A DNA stretch of 64,000 nt, taken from assembly GCF_032854445.1 (NCBI RefSeq), contig NC_088304.1, positions 15,539,850-15,603,849 of the forward strand, given 5' to 3'. Numbering within the stretch: the first letter of the stretch is position 1; each line of letters opens with the position of its first letter. The position numbers and the translations under genes are program-made. This stretch comes from Liolophura sinensis (lineage: Eukaryota > Mollusca > Polyplacophora > Chitonida > Chitonidae). The notes under the pieces are model-generated. The model saw only the letters and a list, made by a program, of their open reading frames with translations. It was not told the origin of the DNA and ran no database searches. Positions 47,733 to 58,009 of this stretch are shown piece by piece.

Positions 47733-47900
47733 AGCTCCGGCCGTACGTGGGAAAATCTGTCAGCAACTTGGGGATGGTCGTGGGTTTCCCCCAGGCTCTG
47801 CCCGGTTTCCTCCCACCATAATGCTGGCCGCCGTCGTATAAGTGAAATACTCTTGAGTATGGCGTAAAACACCAATCAAATAAAAAAAATTAAAAAATAA
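47733..47900 (+). mobile_element. SINE family 2, 5'-truncated, plus strand
   Basis: Starts at ctccggccgtacgtgggaaa, includes ggatggtcgtgggtttcccc and tcctcccaccataatgctgg, and ends at gtatggcgtaaaacaccaat followed by an A-rich tail. No tRNA head. Confidence 0.92.
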
Positions 47901-47949
47901 TACTGGTAGACTAAGACCCCCAGTCCTGTTCTCCTTTCTATTATTTCCA

Positions 47950-48027
47950 TGCCCTTGTTTATTAAATGTGATGACAGTACTGCATTTTGAGTATATATTG
48001 GTAGACCTGTAACGTCTAATGATGTGT
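47950..48027 (-). repeat. 3' fragment of the dispersed element
   Basis: On the minus strand: cattagacgttacaggtcta, tatactcaaaatgcagtact, gtcatcacatttaataa. It matches the 3' blocks of the copy at 45690-45740. A second, more decayed version lies at 48150-48225 on the far side of a SINE head. Confidence 0.65.
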
Positions 48028-48118
48028 GGGGACTGCGGGGCTCAGTTGGTTAGCGCGCTAGCGCAGCATAATGTCCCAGGAACCTCTCACCAAAGCGGTC
48101 GCTGTGAGTTCAAGTAAG
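48028..48118 (+). mobile_element. SINE family 2 head only
   Basis: The tRNA-like head ggggctcagttggttagcgc, gctagcgcagcataatgtcc, cgctgtgagttcaagt is present with A and B boxes, but the body and tail are missing. This is the opposite truncation to most copies here. Confidence 0.85.
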
Positions 48119-48291
48119 GATTTCCAAAGCCGGGGTGTTTTACATTGTTCCCATGCTAGTGCTTATTAAATGTGATGGCAACGCAGTTCTGTGAGTATTA
48201 TTTTGTAGAGATCTAATACATTTGCCATCACTATATGTTTTACCTTAATTAAGCCAAGTTGCTACTATTTTAGCCAACAATTTTTTGCCAT

Positions 48292-48498
48292 TTTCACTTA
48301 TACGACGGCGGCCGGCATTGCGGTGGGAGGAAATCGGGCAGAGCCCGTCGTAACCCACAACCATTCGCAAGTTGCGGGCAAACCATCCTACGCACGGCCG
48401 GAGAGTTAGGCAGCATGAGCTGGACTTGAACTCACAGCGACTGCATTGGTGGGAGGCTCCTGGGCCATTATGCTGCGCTTGCGCGCTAACCAACTGAC
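48292..48498 (-). mobile_element. SINE family 2, tail-truncated
   Basis: The head near 48497 (agttggttagcgcgcaagcg in minus orientation) through the middle block to cacttatacgacggcggccg. The last 40 bp, with the gcgtaaaacaccaatc tail, are missing. Confidence 0.9.
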
Positions 48499-48525
48499 TA
48501 TTTATTGACAACGGCACGAGCCATG

Positions 48526-48549
48526 CCCCCTCCCCCCCCCCCCCCCCAC
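48526..48549. repeat. Poly-C tract
   Basis: A C run of about 22 bases broken by one T and one A, directly next to the SINE. Confidence 0.95.
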
Positions 48550-48559
48550 CCTTCCCGGT

Positions 48560-50180
48560 CACAGTACTTGTAGGCTTAGACCGACGGAGCATGCGCTGAT
48601 CAACACACCGGGGGACATCATATTGACATTGACATGATACCAGTGCGGATCTAGTCTACTGTTCATTTGGAAGAAGCAATAGAGTCCAGCCTGCTTTTAT
48701 ATTCACCATGATCATTTATGTGGCTTAAAAAGGGAAATGTAATTTGCAATGGCTAATGCCCGAATGATTCACAGGAATCTCTTTTTTATAACATCCTTAT
48801 TTGTTTTTTGTAACACAATTTTCTACTTCACCGACTTCTTTTCGGAGAGGTCGTTTCCGATTCGTTGAATGCACAGTTAGGCTAAAAGGATGTCGTTATA
48901 TGGTTTTAATGCGTGTAGTTGGATGCTTAGAATTAGATAACGTGTCGATCTGATCTGAAATGCAACGTATCTCTCATTAGATATGAAAGATAACCACCTT
49001 TTCTATCGTCCTTTCACAGCGGACGCCCTTGGAGCTTCCTGACCCGCATTCTTCTTAAGCCATTTCCTCTCAGAACGATTTTTTAAAAATAAATTTCCTG
49101 ATCTAAGACAACAGTGAGATAAAAACGGCTTTATTAGTGTTCTATTTAATGATATTGCCTAGCTGCTTAAGTTCACTCTGGACTGCAAGCCAGAGATGTT
49201 GATGTAAATTTGTTGAAAGCACACGCAGAAGGTAGGTGAAAACATATACAGCGTAGCATAGAGACACATTCAAAACACACACACCAGAACATAGAAATAT
49301 GGCCAAAACACTCACTCTGGAATGTAGAAACACGGCCATAGCATAGAAACCAGGCCAAAACAAACACACCAGAACATATGTCGGAAAATGCGAGGGGACA
49401 CACTCGTGTAGAGCAATTAACAGAGACTGTCAACTGCTACGGTATATTTTAAAATACAAAGGAAATGGAATATGTAAAACGTCATTAAATGATCTCAAGC
49501 TGACATGGTCAGCTGAAACTATATTTTATTAAACAATGAGTAGCAGGCACCGACTCATTGTGTATGAAAGTCGGTGTTTGGTTCATCAAAAATGTAAACA
49601 AAAGTGATATTTTGTGCTGTACATTGACTGTTTAGAATACATACAAGTTATATAGGGGTCAAACATTTTCTTGGAAAGGTGACATCCGTCTACCATAAAT
49701 GTCCGTTGGGATTTGCTTGTCGACTAAGCCTTGGTAGTTCTAGACTGTAATTGTCAAGCTCTGCGGGCAGTTTACAACCGTCATTGATTTTCTGATCAAA
49801 AGGAATCAGCCAGTCTCGGGCATATGACACCACCTACATATACGTTCAATATCTTCCTAGTCCACAGTCATATTAACTCCAAACGAAGAACCCTTGGGCT
49901 CTGGTGTGATAGGAATTATTCCCAAAAGGACAAGACCCGCAATGGTACGAAGCAGATTCCGCGGTATAAGATGTCAGGAGCAGTCAATGTATTCCCTGTA
50001 TAACCTCACTCATTCTGTTAGCAGTTATACCGGATAATACATTCAGGACAGTTGTTACCATTATTTATGAGTGAAGCAAATGGTCAGAGACGGCGAATAA
50101 TTCCACTGAATATGAGCGGGTACCTCAAAACGCAGCCCAGTCTGAAGTATTTGTAAGTTTGCTGAGAGTGAATGAGTGAA
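48560..50180. other. No recognised gene; weak short tandem repeat at 49260-49390
   Basis: Segments of the type gcatagaaac.aggccaaaac and acacaccagaacata recur at 49255-49380, giving an imperfect repeat of about 40 bp. The open frames there are by-products of it. Confidence 0.5.
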
Positions 50181-50187
50181 TGAATAC

Positions 50188-50297
50188 AGACCTTTGGTTA
50201 AGAGTTCAATTTGTAACTTCAATCTAGAACAGGTGAACTAATTCTAATTTGAAGTAACTAGTTACAAGTTGAAGTTCTAACTTGTAACTAAAGGTCT
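50188..50297. mobile_element. Small palindromic MITE, 110 bp
   Basis: The ends agacctttggtta and taactaaaggtct are inverted copies. The inside continues the fold, and the right half (gttacaagttgaagttctaa, cttgtaac) is palindromic on its own. It has no coding capacity. Confidence 0.65.
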
Positions 50298-50299
50298 CT

Positions 50300-51360
50300 A
50301 ACTGTAAGCGTTTTACGTCACACTGACAGTAGTTCAGCTATATCTTGGCGAGAATAGGTTAGAATGGGGAAACTGTTGTCTTTCGACAACAGAGAGATAA
50401 TATTAAAAATAAAGAACATGCAGGAAACATTTGCTTTCTAAACCGGCTGAAATAGTCAAATACCAGTTAAAATTTTGAAAACATAATTCTTACACAATAC
50501 TGTTCAAAATATCTTTTAAATATTCAGTTAGAACATCGCCAGCAAAGTTTGCATGAAGGGCTGATTTCCTATTCTTTTCACCTTGAGGAAAATGTTTTTA
50601 GAAGACCAAAGGCAGCTGTCATCGTAAAAAGATGTAGAAAAGGTGTAGGTCCTAGATGTATTTGATTTTGGAGCTCGCCTGTACTAAGTACTCCTACAGA
50701 TATAATGTCATGACTAGCGCATTGAAGTTGGCGTCCAATAACAGTGAAAACAATGACAAGATAAATGCTGGAGGTGATTCGTTAAAACGTCTCCTTGCAA
50801 TAAGTTCAGGTTTTGTACACATGTAAAGTACTATATCACGAGGCGGATGCTCCATTGTTCATGTCCTGTATGTGTGTTAATTACCGTAAATTGTCATATC
50901 CATGACTATTATGCCGATTTTACATGTTAGAATCCTAGTTAAGGTGAATGTTTAAATGCATGATGTATTGCTCTAAATTTTGCATTCACGTGTCTTATAC
51001 AGGCCAATTCTTAGATAACATTGCCATTAGATCTGAGTTGTGATGAAATATCAGGCGAAATGTAAGTGTGTCTTCTTGTCGGTTATCAGCTTACTCAAAT
51101 ATTCTGTGTAGAAAATAATAACGGAATAATAATGGAATATAAATAAAACAGTATCAAGTGGAATCGTATATGCTTTGTGTTGAAAGTTATGCCACGTTAA
51201 ATAAGACATGCGCTGAAATGAGCATTTTTGTTTAAATTCCAGAAACTTACTGTTAATTGTTTTGCATTGAGATTATTAAGTTGGATGACAGTCATTATGT
51301 GCCTGAAAAGGTTATGCTTCGCTGAGATATTTAAAGACGTGTGTTTTAAATCCGCTATGG
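50300..51360. other. No recognised feature
   Basis: AT-rich unique sequence. Confidence 0.4.
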
Positions 51361-51363
51361 CTA

Positions 51364-52180
51364 CTACTTATACGTTGTGGATCGTCTGGTGTGTGGCACT
51401 CTTTCGGGATGTCTTGGATTGCAGTCTAAGGATTGTGCATAGCGGCCTACGTCTGATCCATTCCCATCTTGAAAGCGATGAATAGTTCCGTTGACTTCTA
51501 AGACGCGGGAACAATGGTATGCCCACGTCATCTGTGGAGCGCCATTTAGTGTTGCCAGTACGGTGTTTTTCAACTCCCGGTCCACTTTATTCTCAAATAC
51601 CTCATGGTGGTGTAGCCTTCTTTGTAATCCTGGATTTTCTGCGTAATTGAGCTCAGGGTGATTTCGTCTTAACAAAAGCAACATCTCTGTCCACATTCCG
51701 TGATGCCCACGTGCAACACTTAAGATGCATTCTATGCACGCTAGTCTGGATGTGACAGACTTTGTACAGCAGACATAAGCTTGTACTGTCTCAGTATGGA
51801 TGGCATGAATGGACGTGTCATGGTTTTGGCGTTTGAACTCTACCAATAAGCAACGGGTCCGTGTTGCATTCTTTGATCAAGAATGAGTGTGTCCAGAAAT
51901 GAATAGAGCGGATCGTGATTCAAATACTGATTGAGAACTTTCAACAGAAAGAGCTGAGAGGGTGACGTATCTTAGATTTTAGCTACTTACCAGCATCATA
52001 TACAAAGGGCCTCATAATTATTGAAAGGGCTTGGTGTGCTCCACAAAAAAGTCCGGCTTTGGACCAAGTTTTTGTGGATACCCGTGGTCTGACTGTTTGG
52101 GTTGCTTTGGCTGACAATGAGCGGCGAAGGATTCTCCTTTGCCTGTTGGCGCAGACCATTTGAAGACCATTAACCCTCAA
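51364..52180 (-). CDS. Candidate two-exon gene or gene fragment, unknown product
   Basis: On the minus strand an open frame starts at 52180 (MRVNGLQMVCANRQRR...) and ends at a strong donor, gatgctg|gtaagt, near 51994. After an interval of about 145 bp a second open frame of about 160 codons runs from a possible acceptor (gcttattggtag|ag, near 51842) to a TAG at 51364. The second part is charged and histidine-rich (for example LLRRNHPELNYAENPGLQRR) and less AT-rich than its surroundings. The frame relation across the proposed intron was not resolved, and no domain was recognised. It may be a real gene tail, a non-coding RNA or a relic of a mobile element. Confidence 0.3.
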
Positions 52181-52528
52181 GAAATATATACGTCACAGGT
52201 ACGCGTGGAATGTCCGCCAGTAACGTGACAAAATCAGTGGCTTAAAATCAGGCCCCCTGGGTTTCTCCATGAGTTAATCCAATAAATTAATAAATGTAAA
52301 ATATTACCGAATATGCAAAAAGTAAATTTGCCGTTAGATTTCAATGATATCCACAAAATGTGTAGCTGTAAAATGCTATCCCGCTCTAAATCAAAGCAGA
52401 TGTACTTCTAGGTTCATTGCAATTGTATCTGTACACAATATATCATAATCAAGTATGTATGACAAGTTCTTGAATATTGTGTTACACAATTATCAAATAA
52501 ATCAAATGAACAGATCTTTTAAGATCTT

Positions 52529-52674
52529 GGCCCAGTTATTCAAGAGCGTATTACCCGTTAAGCCCAGTATTAACTTTAGTCTGGACTAAAATGACATTAG
52601 TTTTGTATTAATCTGATACTGGTATTAAGATTTAAGCCTGGTTATTTTTTAATACACTTTTGAACAGCCAGCCC
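52529..52674. mobile_element. MITE with inverted ends
   Basis: The left end tggcccagttattcaagagc, gtatta pairs with the right end taatacacttttgaacagcca (inverted), and ttaagcccag pairs with ctggtattaagatttaag-like sequence inside. About 146 bp with no coding potential. MITEs of this look are common in molluscan genomes. Confidence 0.6.
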
Positions 52675-52679
52675 CTGAT

Positions 52680-53465
52680 TAATAACTTAAAGAAAAATAT
52701 TAAGATATTGTTATTATTGATTTTTGTCTCCAATAATGACTACGGAAAGTCCATCAAACGTAGAGTAACCTTCAGCAGGAAGACGAATGATATATAAGAA
52801 AACAGGTTTACATTTTTCAACGACTCAGTACAGTGGTAAATCTAATCAAACAGGCATTACATCGAGTTTTATGTTGTACTTTTTTGCAAATCTCCTGCGA
52901 CCTTTATTATATCAAGTAACACTAAGTATTTTGCGTAACCCTATGATGGATTGTTTCGCTTGAGTTATTGAATTAACGAAAACATGAACTGTTGGAACAA
53001 CATATTCATGACGTCAAATTCTAATGTACATGTATCTACGAACCTGCTGTTTATCATGGGATTCTCTTCCGCATACATTTATTCGTATGTGTAACTCTTT
53101 TGGATCTATGCGTTGAAACATTCAAGCCCGTCAACCAAAATGCTTTGCCTTTTGTTGTTTTCAGATTTGAACAGTTTGTATTTATTTCTGCCCCCCTGCG
53201 CTTCATATTTGCCCTTTCTGTTACCCCTGAATTACATAATGCCTACGATTACTCTTGCTCGTTATGCAATAATATAGAATAATACCAATCGCACACCTGC
53301 CAATTACGCATACCCGGTTGTGATCTTGTCGAATCAACCACTAATTTGTCATCAGCAGCCGGTGTCCGCTTGACTGAAAGCCGTCCATTCGGACACAATT
53401 TATTTTGTGTCATTCATTACCAAATTTATTTGAATAAGAGCAAAATAATGTCGGTGAATTTTGTG
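52680..53465. other. No recognised feature
   Basis: AT-rich unique sequence with a 60-codon frame only. Confidence 0.4.
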
Positions 53466-53475
53466 TCGCCTTAAG

Positions 53476-53729
53476 ATTATACGTTTATGTATGTTTGGGG
53501 TTTTACGTCCTATTTTACAATTTTCCTGCCATATGACGAAGAGGAATCATTAGATGTAACGAGCCGAGTCCATTTTGCCGAAGTCTTGTTTTGCTGTAAC
53601 CTCTCAATGCGGAACGTCACGTGAGGTAGCAACAAATGCCCGGTTTAGAAGTCTTTGATATGGCCAGACCTGGGCTCGATTCCATGTTCCCGACTTTGGC
53701 GCGGGCACTCTACCATTAGACCACCTGTT
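53476..53729 (-). mobile_element. tRNA-derived SINE, family 3, with 8-bp target duplication
   Basis: On the minus strand the head reads aacaggtggtctaatggtag, agtgcccgcgccaaagtcgg, with A box TGGTCTAATGGTAGAGTG and B box ggaatcgagcccagg. The tail end has a family 1-like part (tatgacgaagaggaatcatt in plus orientation). Perfect 8-bp direct repeats gccttaag flank it (53468-53475 and 53730-53737). The head is different from that of families 1 and 2. Confidence 0.82.
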
Positions 53730-53829
53730 GCCTTAAGGTGAACAGCTGTTTGGTCATCAGAAAGGTGGAGACAGCGCTTTTTTGGCGGTCTGAAATACCA
53801 AGCGTTTTAAGTTAAGATAATACTGTCAC

Positions 53830-54150
53830 GGAGACGGAAGAAATAATTTAGTTTCAGGGCACACGAAGTGCAGGTTCAAACCTTGGACAGGGAATTTGTA
53901 GATTCTCCAGCTCTCACCAATGATGTGGCCTTGGTGACCAAACGTGCTCGATGACGCGTGTGTAGCCGTTTGTACAAACTAATCTTCGTTGAAAATCATT
54001 TGTCTCCCACCAAGAAGATGAACATATCTGTATATGGGAACGCTTGTAAATGACTTGCGAAAGGTCTTCGGGTTCCTCCTCTAAACTGACCGCCGTCGTA
54101 TGAATGGAAACATCATAAGTATGGCGTTAAACAACAATCAAATAAATAAA
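53830..54150 (+). mobile_element. SINE-like element, family 4: different head, family 2 tail
   Basis: A B-box-like caggttcaaaccttgg at 53871 starts the element. The middle contains ggcc.tggtgaccaaacgtg and gatgaacatatctgtatatg. The end, gaccgccgtcgtatgaatgg, tatggcgttaaacaacaatc, aaataaataaat, is clearly related to the family 2 tail. A shared 3' tail lets different SINEs use the same partner LINE, by analogy with known SINE/LINE pairs. Confidence 0.6.
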
Positions 54151-54230
54151 TGTAAAATATTACTGATAACATAAACGCCCAGAACGTAAATTTCCGACAA
54201 ATTTCACTGACAGCAAAATGCTGTGCATAT

Positions 54231-54480
54231 TGAATTTATTTATTTATTTGATTAGTGTTTTACGCCGCACTCAAGAATATTTCACTTATACGATGGCGGC
54301 CAGCATTATGGTGGGAGGAAACCCCCGACCATCCGCAGGTTTCTGGCTGACCTTCCCACTTACGACCGGAGAGGAAGCCAACATGAGCTGGACTTGAACT
54401 CACAGCGACCGCATTGGTGAGAGACTCCTGGGTCATTACGCTGTGCTAGCACGCTAACCAGCTCAGCCACGGAGGCCCCC
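54231..54480 (-). mobile_element. SINE family 2, full length, with 10-bp target duplication
   Basis: Flanked by ctgtgcatat at 54221-54230 and 54480-54489. The minus-strand head is ggcctccgtggctgagctgg, ttagcgtgc with B box tgagttcaagtcca. The body lacks the gggctctgcccggt segment, and the tail is tgcggcgtaaaacactaatc followed by repeated aaata. Clean borders make it a good age reference. Confidence 0.95.
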
Positions 54481-54489
54481 TGTGCATAT

Positions 54490-55430
54490 GGAAGAGTCTA
54501 ATTATATTATCTAGGTCAAAAACAAACCAGATGTATTTTAGTTTCGTTTTAATTGTAACACATCATGAACTGTACATTTACCCTGCTAGTGATGGCTATG
54601 ACTCGCATCTCTCTATACTGTAGCTCAACTCTCTTCCCCAAGTGCTCTGTATAGGGAAAATCCGAAATCCCTGTTAAATCTTTGTCATTTTTCCATCCTC
54701 ATCCCAAGGTCTAGAATGACCAGGGTAAAGGCACAGCTACTGTAGACAAAGACATGATGCTGGGATAACCAATGCATGTATCACATATTTACGCATTGCA
54801 GCTTGCAATGTGCTCATGTTGATGGTTTGAGGGTCGTTATGGCATCAATTATACGTGATAATGACCCGGACAAGGGAGGTAATCATGTGCAGGGATGGGC
54901 AAGCGGAGGTATTGTTGTTTACCAGACTATATTCCCCAAGAGAGAGATAAGTTAGATTGTTTATAGCCGAGCAGGCAAAAAAGACCGTACTTAGACATAA
55001 TGTCCAGGGACAACTCTCAGCCTTTGCCCTTGGAACCGTTGGGGCATTTTTTCTTAATGCAGCGGTACAGTCAATAAAATATGAATAAACGCCTCTTCAA
55101 AGAAGTATTTGCCGTCTGTACAATGGTTAGAACGAGGCTTTTGTTGTGTGCATATACAGTTCTCAGTGAAAAATCTGGTTAGAATAAGTTGTGGAGTGAG
55201 AAAGTATATACAGGCGCAGTTAAATAATGTTTGTTTTGTAACCGGCGTGAAGATCACTTCAAACCTGATTTCACATCGTGCACTGTGTAAATCATGCAAA
55301 ATAAACACAAATTACTTCAGTCATGTATTTGAAACGGTGCTGTTAGAAACCGTGTGATCGAAACACAGATCTCCCGGGTCTTATATTTACCACCAAGGTG
55401 TAGATACCATGTAATACATTTATCAGTGTA
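54490..55430. other. No recognised feature
   Basis: Unique sequence; overlapping frames of 82-84 codons on both strands at 55054-55357 match nothing known. Confidence 0.4.
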
Positions 55431-55431
55431 T

Positions 55432-55515
55432 TCACTTATTTGATTGGCCCTAAATGCATCACCCAATAATTTTTCACCTATTCAGTGCCGGTCAATTTTA
55501 TGCGTGGCAAAGACC
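55432..55515 (-). mobile_element. Very degraded SINE family 2 tail
   Basis: The sequence ttcacttatttgattggccc, then acccaataatttttcaccta, gccggtcaattttatg weakly follows the family 2 tail order. It could be coincidental. Confidence 0.35.
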
Positions 55516-55639
55516 ACCGATCTTTGGTAAATTACTGACGAATTTCCTACATATGACGTGTAAATATGCACACCATGTTGGTGAAATGTAAGTGGCTTTC
55601 AAAGAACTTTAGACTACGTACACCGCCACAGGAATGTAG

Positions 55640-55911
55640 ACAACCGCTTATTCTAAACAATATAAGAAAAGACTTGCAACATAGGGAGTAAAACCAGGGC
55701 AGTAACAACAGCCATAAATTGACAAATGCTGACATGTAACGGGAGAAATAAGACCTCTTGTCAGTTTACCTCAGAGTTTTATTTCAAACGGTCACGTAAA
55801 TGCTTAAATAGTCACAAATTACACATCCTCTATCACCATGGTTTAAGGAGAATTAGGTAATAAGTTGCATTGATGCAATTTATTAGACGTTATTGGTCTA
55901 GAATCATACTC
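55640..55911 (+). repeat. Dispersed element with one 81-bp unit (plus copy)
   Basis: The unit-like part is cttgcaacatagggagtaaa, accagggcagtaacaacagc. It is followed by cagtttacctcagagtttta, cacgtaaatgcttaaatagt, accatggtttaaggagaatt and ttattagacgttattggtct. Then an LTR copy begins. This copy has the most complete 3' part and serves as the reference for the family. Confidence 0.8.
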
Positions 55912-56260
55912 CGCACAGCATACGTGCCGCTCTCTACGATCGCTTTACACCATTGCCATCACTGGAGAGTTTTGACCTTTTGAGCCTGTGCGACGCACGT
56001 CTCCTCGCGCGGAACTATTTGTTCAGCATTCGGCAATAAAATTGTTTCGGGTGTTGTTTAGAATCATGTTGTGCATACTTTACATAAGATAACGAGAATG
56101 TATAAAGTATTATTAGAAACAAAGGCTGAGACCGGTTTTGTGTTTTCTGACATGATGTTCCACCTCATCACCGTGACACCATTAACCTTGACGTTGTTCA
56201 AGATCTCCGTAAATTTATCAGTGGTGGCAGTGATTTAAATGGAACACAGAGACTGACGCA
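55912..56260 (+). mobile_element. LTR with primer-binding-site-like end, second copy
   Basis: Matches 27612-27964 along its length, with AATAAA in ggcaataaaattgtttcggg and the end cttgacgttgttcaagatct. It is followed by TGGTGGCAGTGAT (56222-56234) and the same short internal sequence (gactgacgcatg). No coding region follows. Confidence 0.65.
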
Positions 56261-56382
56261 TGTGTTGTTTAGGATTATGGTCAAGAATTACAAGACCCCA
56301 CAAGCTGTGAAAGCGCGAGAATGAACTGATTCCCTGTCCAAGGTCGGCTTTGAATCCGCACCTCGTGTGTCAACTCGATTGA

Positions 56383-56546
56383 TTGATTGATTTATTTATT
56401 TGATTGATGTTTTACGCCGTACTCAAAAATATTTCACTTATAAGACGGCGGCCAGGATTATGGTGGGTGGAAACCGGGCAGAGCCCGGGAGAAACCCACG
56501 ACCATCCGCCGGTTGCTGGCAGACCTTCCCACGTACGGCCGGTGAG
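56383..56546 (-). mobile_element. SINE family 2, 5'-truncated, with perfect 14-bp target duplication
   Basis: Direct repeats gtcaactcgattga at 56369-56382 and 56547-56560 flank the element exactly. It runs from the attgatttatttatttgatt tail to cccacgtacggccggtgag and has no tRNA head. The truncation therefore happened during insertion and not by later deletion. Confidence 0.95.
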
Positions 56547-56564
56547 GTCAACTCGATTGAGGTT

Positions 56565-57930
56565 TGAAAGGCATGCACCTGTAGTACTATACCAAGGCAG
56601 GGTTCCCGTGGGAAAAGAAACACGTATCACTATAAGCGTATGTCCACTTGCGAGATAACTTCACTAAAACTTAATTCCCATGATATTCATCACCGTACCT
56701 AATTACATTGCTGTAACTCATACACAACTTTATCACCATAACTACTACTCAAGGTCATCACCGTAACTACTGCCCAGTTTCATCGTCTTATCTACTGCCC
56801 AATTTCATCATCGTAACTACTACTCAAGTTCATCACCGTAAGTGCGGCCCAAGTTCGTGACAATTTCACCGTAACGCGCTGCTTGATAACCCATATCCAA
56901 CTTTCATCACCATTACACCTGGAGGACTGTGTCAAGACACCGATCATTCCACACCAAATTCATCACTGCACTGTATACACAGGGACAATATGAAAAAGAA
57001 AAACTCTTTTTAATTTATTATCGCAGTGTATGCAAATCATGTAGAACGCCAATACCTCACATCAGCTGTGTGAAGTCTAAAATGACGGATCACACCAGGT
57101 CAGCTTTTTCTTCACTGTGTAAATGCTCAAGCGTGTATTACAGTCTTCAGGCATTTAAAAAAAATGACTCACAACCTCTTTTCGCAAATGGATGTTTACT
57201 TCATGTCTTTAATAGGTTTAAGGAAATTTGTTGCTGTAAATAAGCGCATTAGCTGTATTTCCTCATTTTAATGAGTTTTAGTTGAAATCCTTCTTTCTCA
57301 TATTCTTTCTTTTTAATACCATCTGACAAATAGCAACAGTGCAAACAGCGGACCATAAATAAGCATGCGCGAGGCTGATGTGCCATGAACTCCCTTTGTA
57401 TCGATCATGTGAAAGGTGGTGATACAATGATAAAAGCGTTCACTGACCTCTCCACGTACATATATGAAAGATGACAGGACTTGATTCAAAACTGAAGTGA
57501 CGTTGACCACATGTCTGGTCAATACCATTCAGAGTGTAGGTTGTTGTGGTATTCACAGCCAGCTCGCTGGTCACCGGATATCAAATTAGTTAGTATGTTC
57601 TGGTACTAACCAGCCGTTGTGTTGGCGGACGTAGTAGGTAAATTGTCAGACGGAGGGGTTGCTGGCAGCAAACGGCTGCCTCCCGGAGAGAAGACGAGAA
57701 CACCTCTGCTGCCGTGTCATTCCCAAATGAACTTGGCTGGCGGAGGTATGCCGGGTAATACGTGAATCCCACGGCTCGCTGTGTGTCGCTTAACTGTTAG
57801 ATTGCTTGAAACTCACTATCGTACAGGTGTGTCGCGTTATAAACATTTGCTCTAATGTATACTATTTATTAACACCCATCTCCGCTGTAAAGATAAAAAG
57901 GGAAGGACATTCACGCTGTTCCTTATAATT
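56565..57930. other. No recognised gene; imperfect short repeat at 56680-56900
   Basis: The phrase catcaccgtaactactgccc and close relatives (tcatcatcgtaactac, ttcatcaccgtaagtgc) recur about seven times with spacing of about 30 bp between 56685 and 56915, a degenerate minisatellite. The rest is unique. Confidence 0.6.
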
Positions 57931-57934
57931 GCAG

Positions 57935-58005
57935 GCACTGACAGAAGAAGTTGTTGAGATAGAGAGATACTTCAGATGGCTTCCTCTCTGGGCTCAGGCT
58001 GACAG
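57935..58005 (+). CDS. Candidate internal exon, 71 bp
   Basis: Bounded by an acceptor-like gttccttataattgcag| and a donor-like gctgacag|gtaagac. The frame beginning right after the acceptor is open throughout (ALTEEVVEIERYFRWLPLWA). An ATG in cagatggcttcc is in another frame and soon meets a TGA. Short length and lack of neighbours make this tentative. It could equally be a 5' untranslated exon. Confidence 0.25.
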
Positions 58006-58009
58006 GTAA

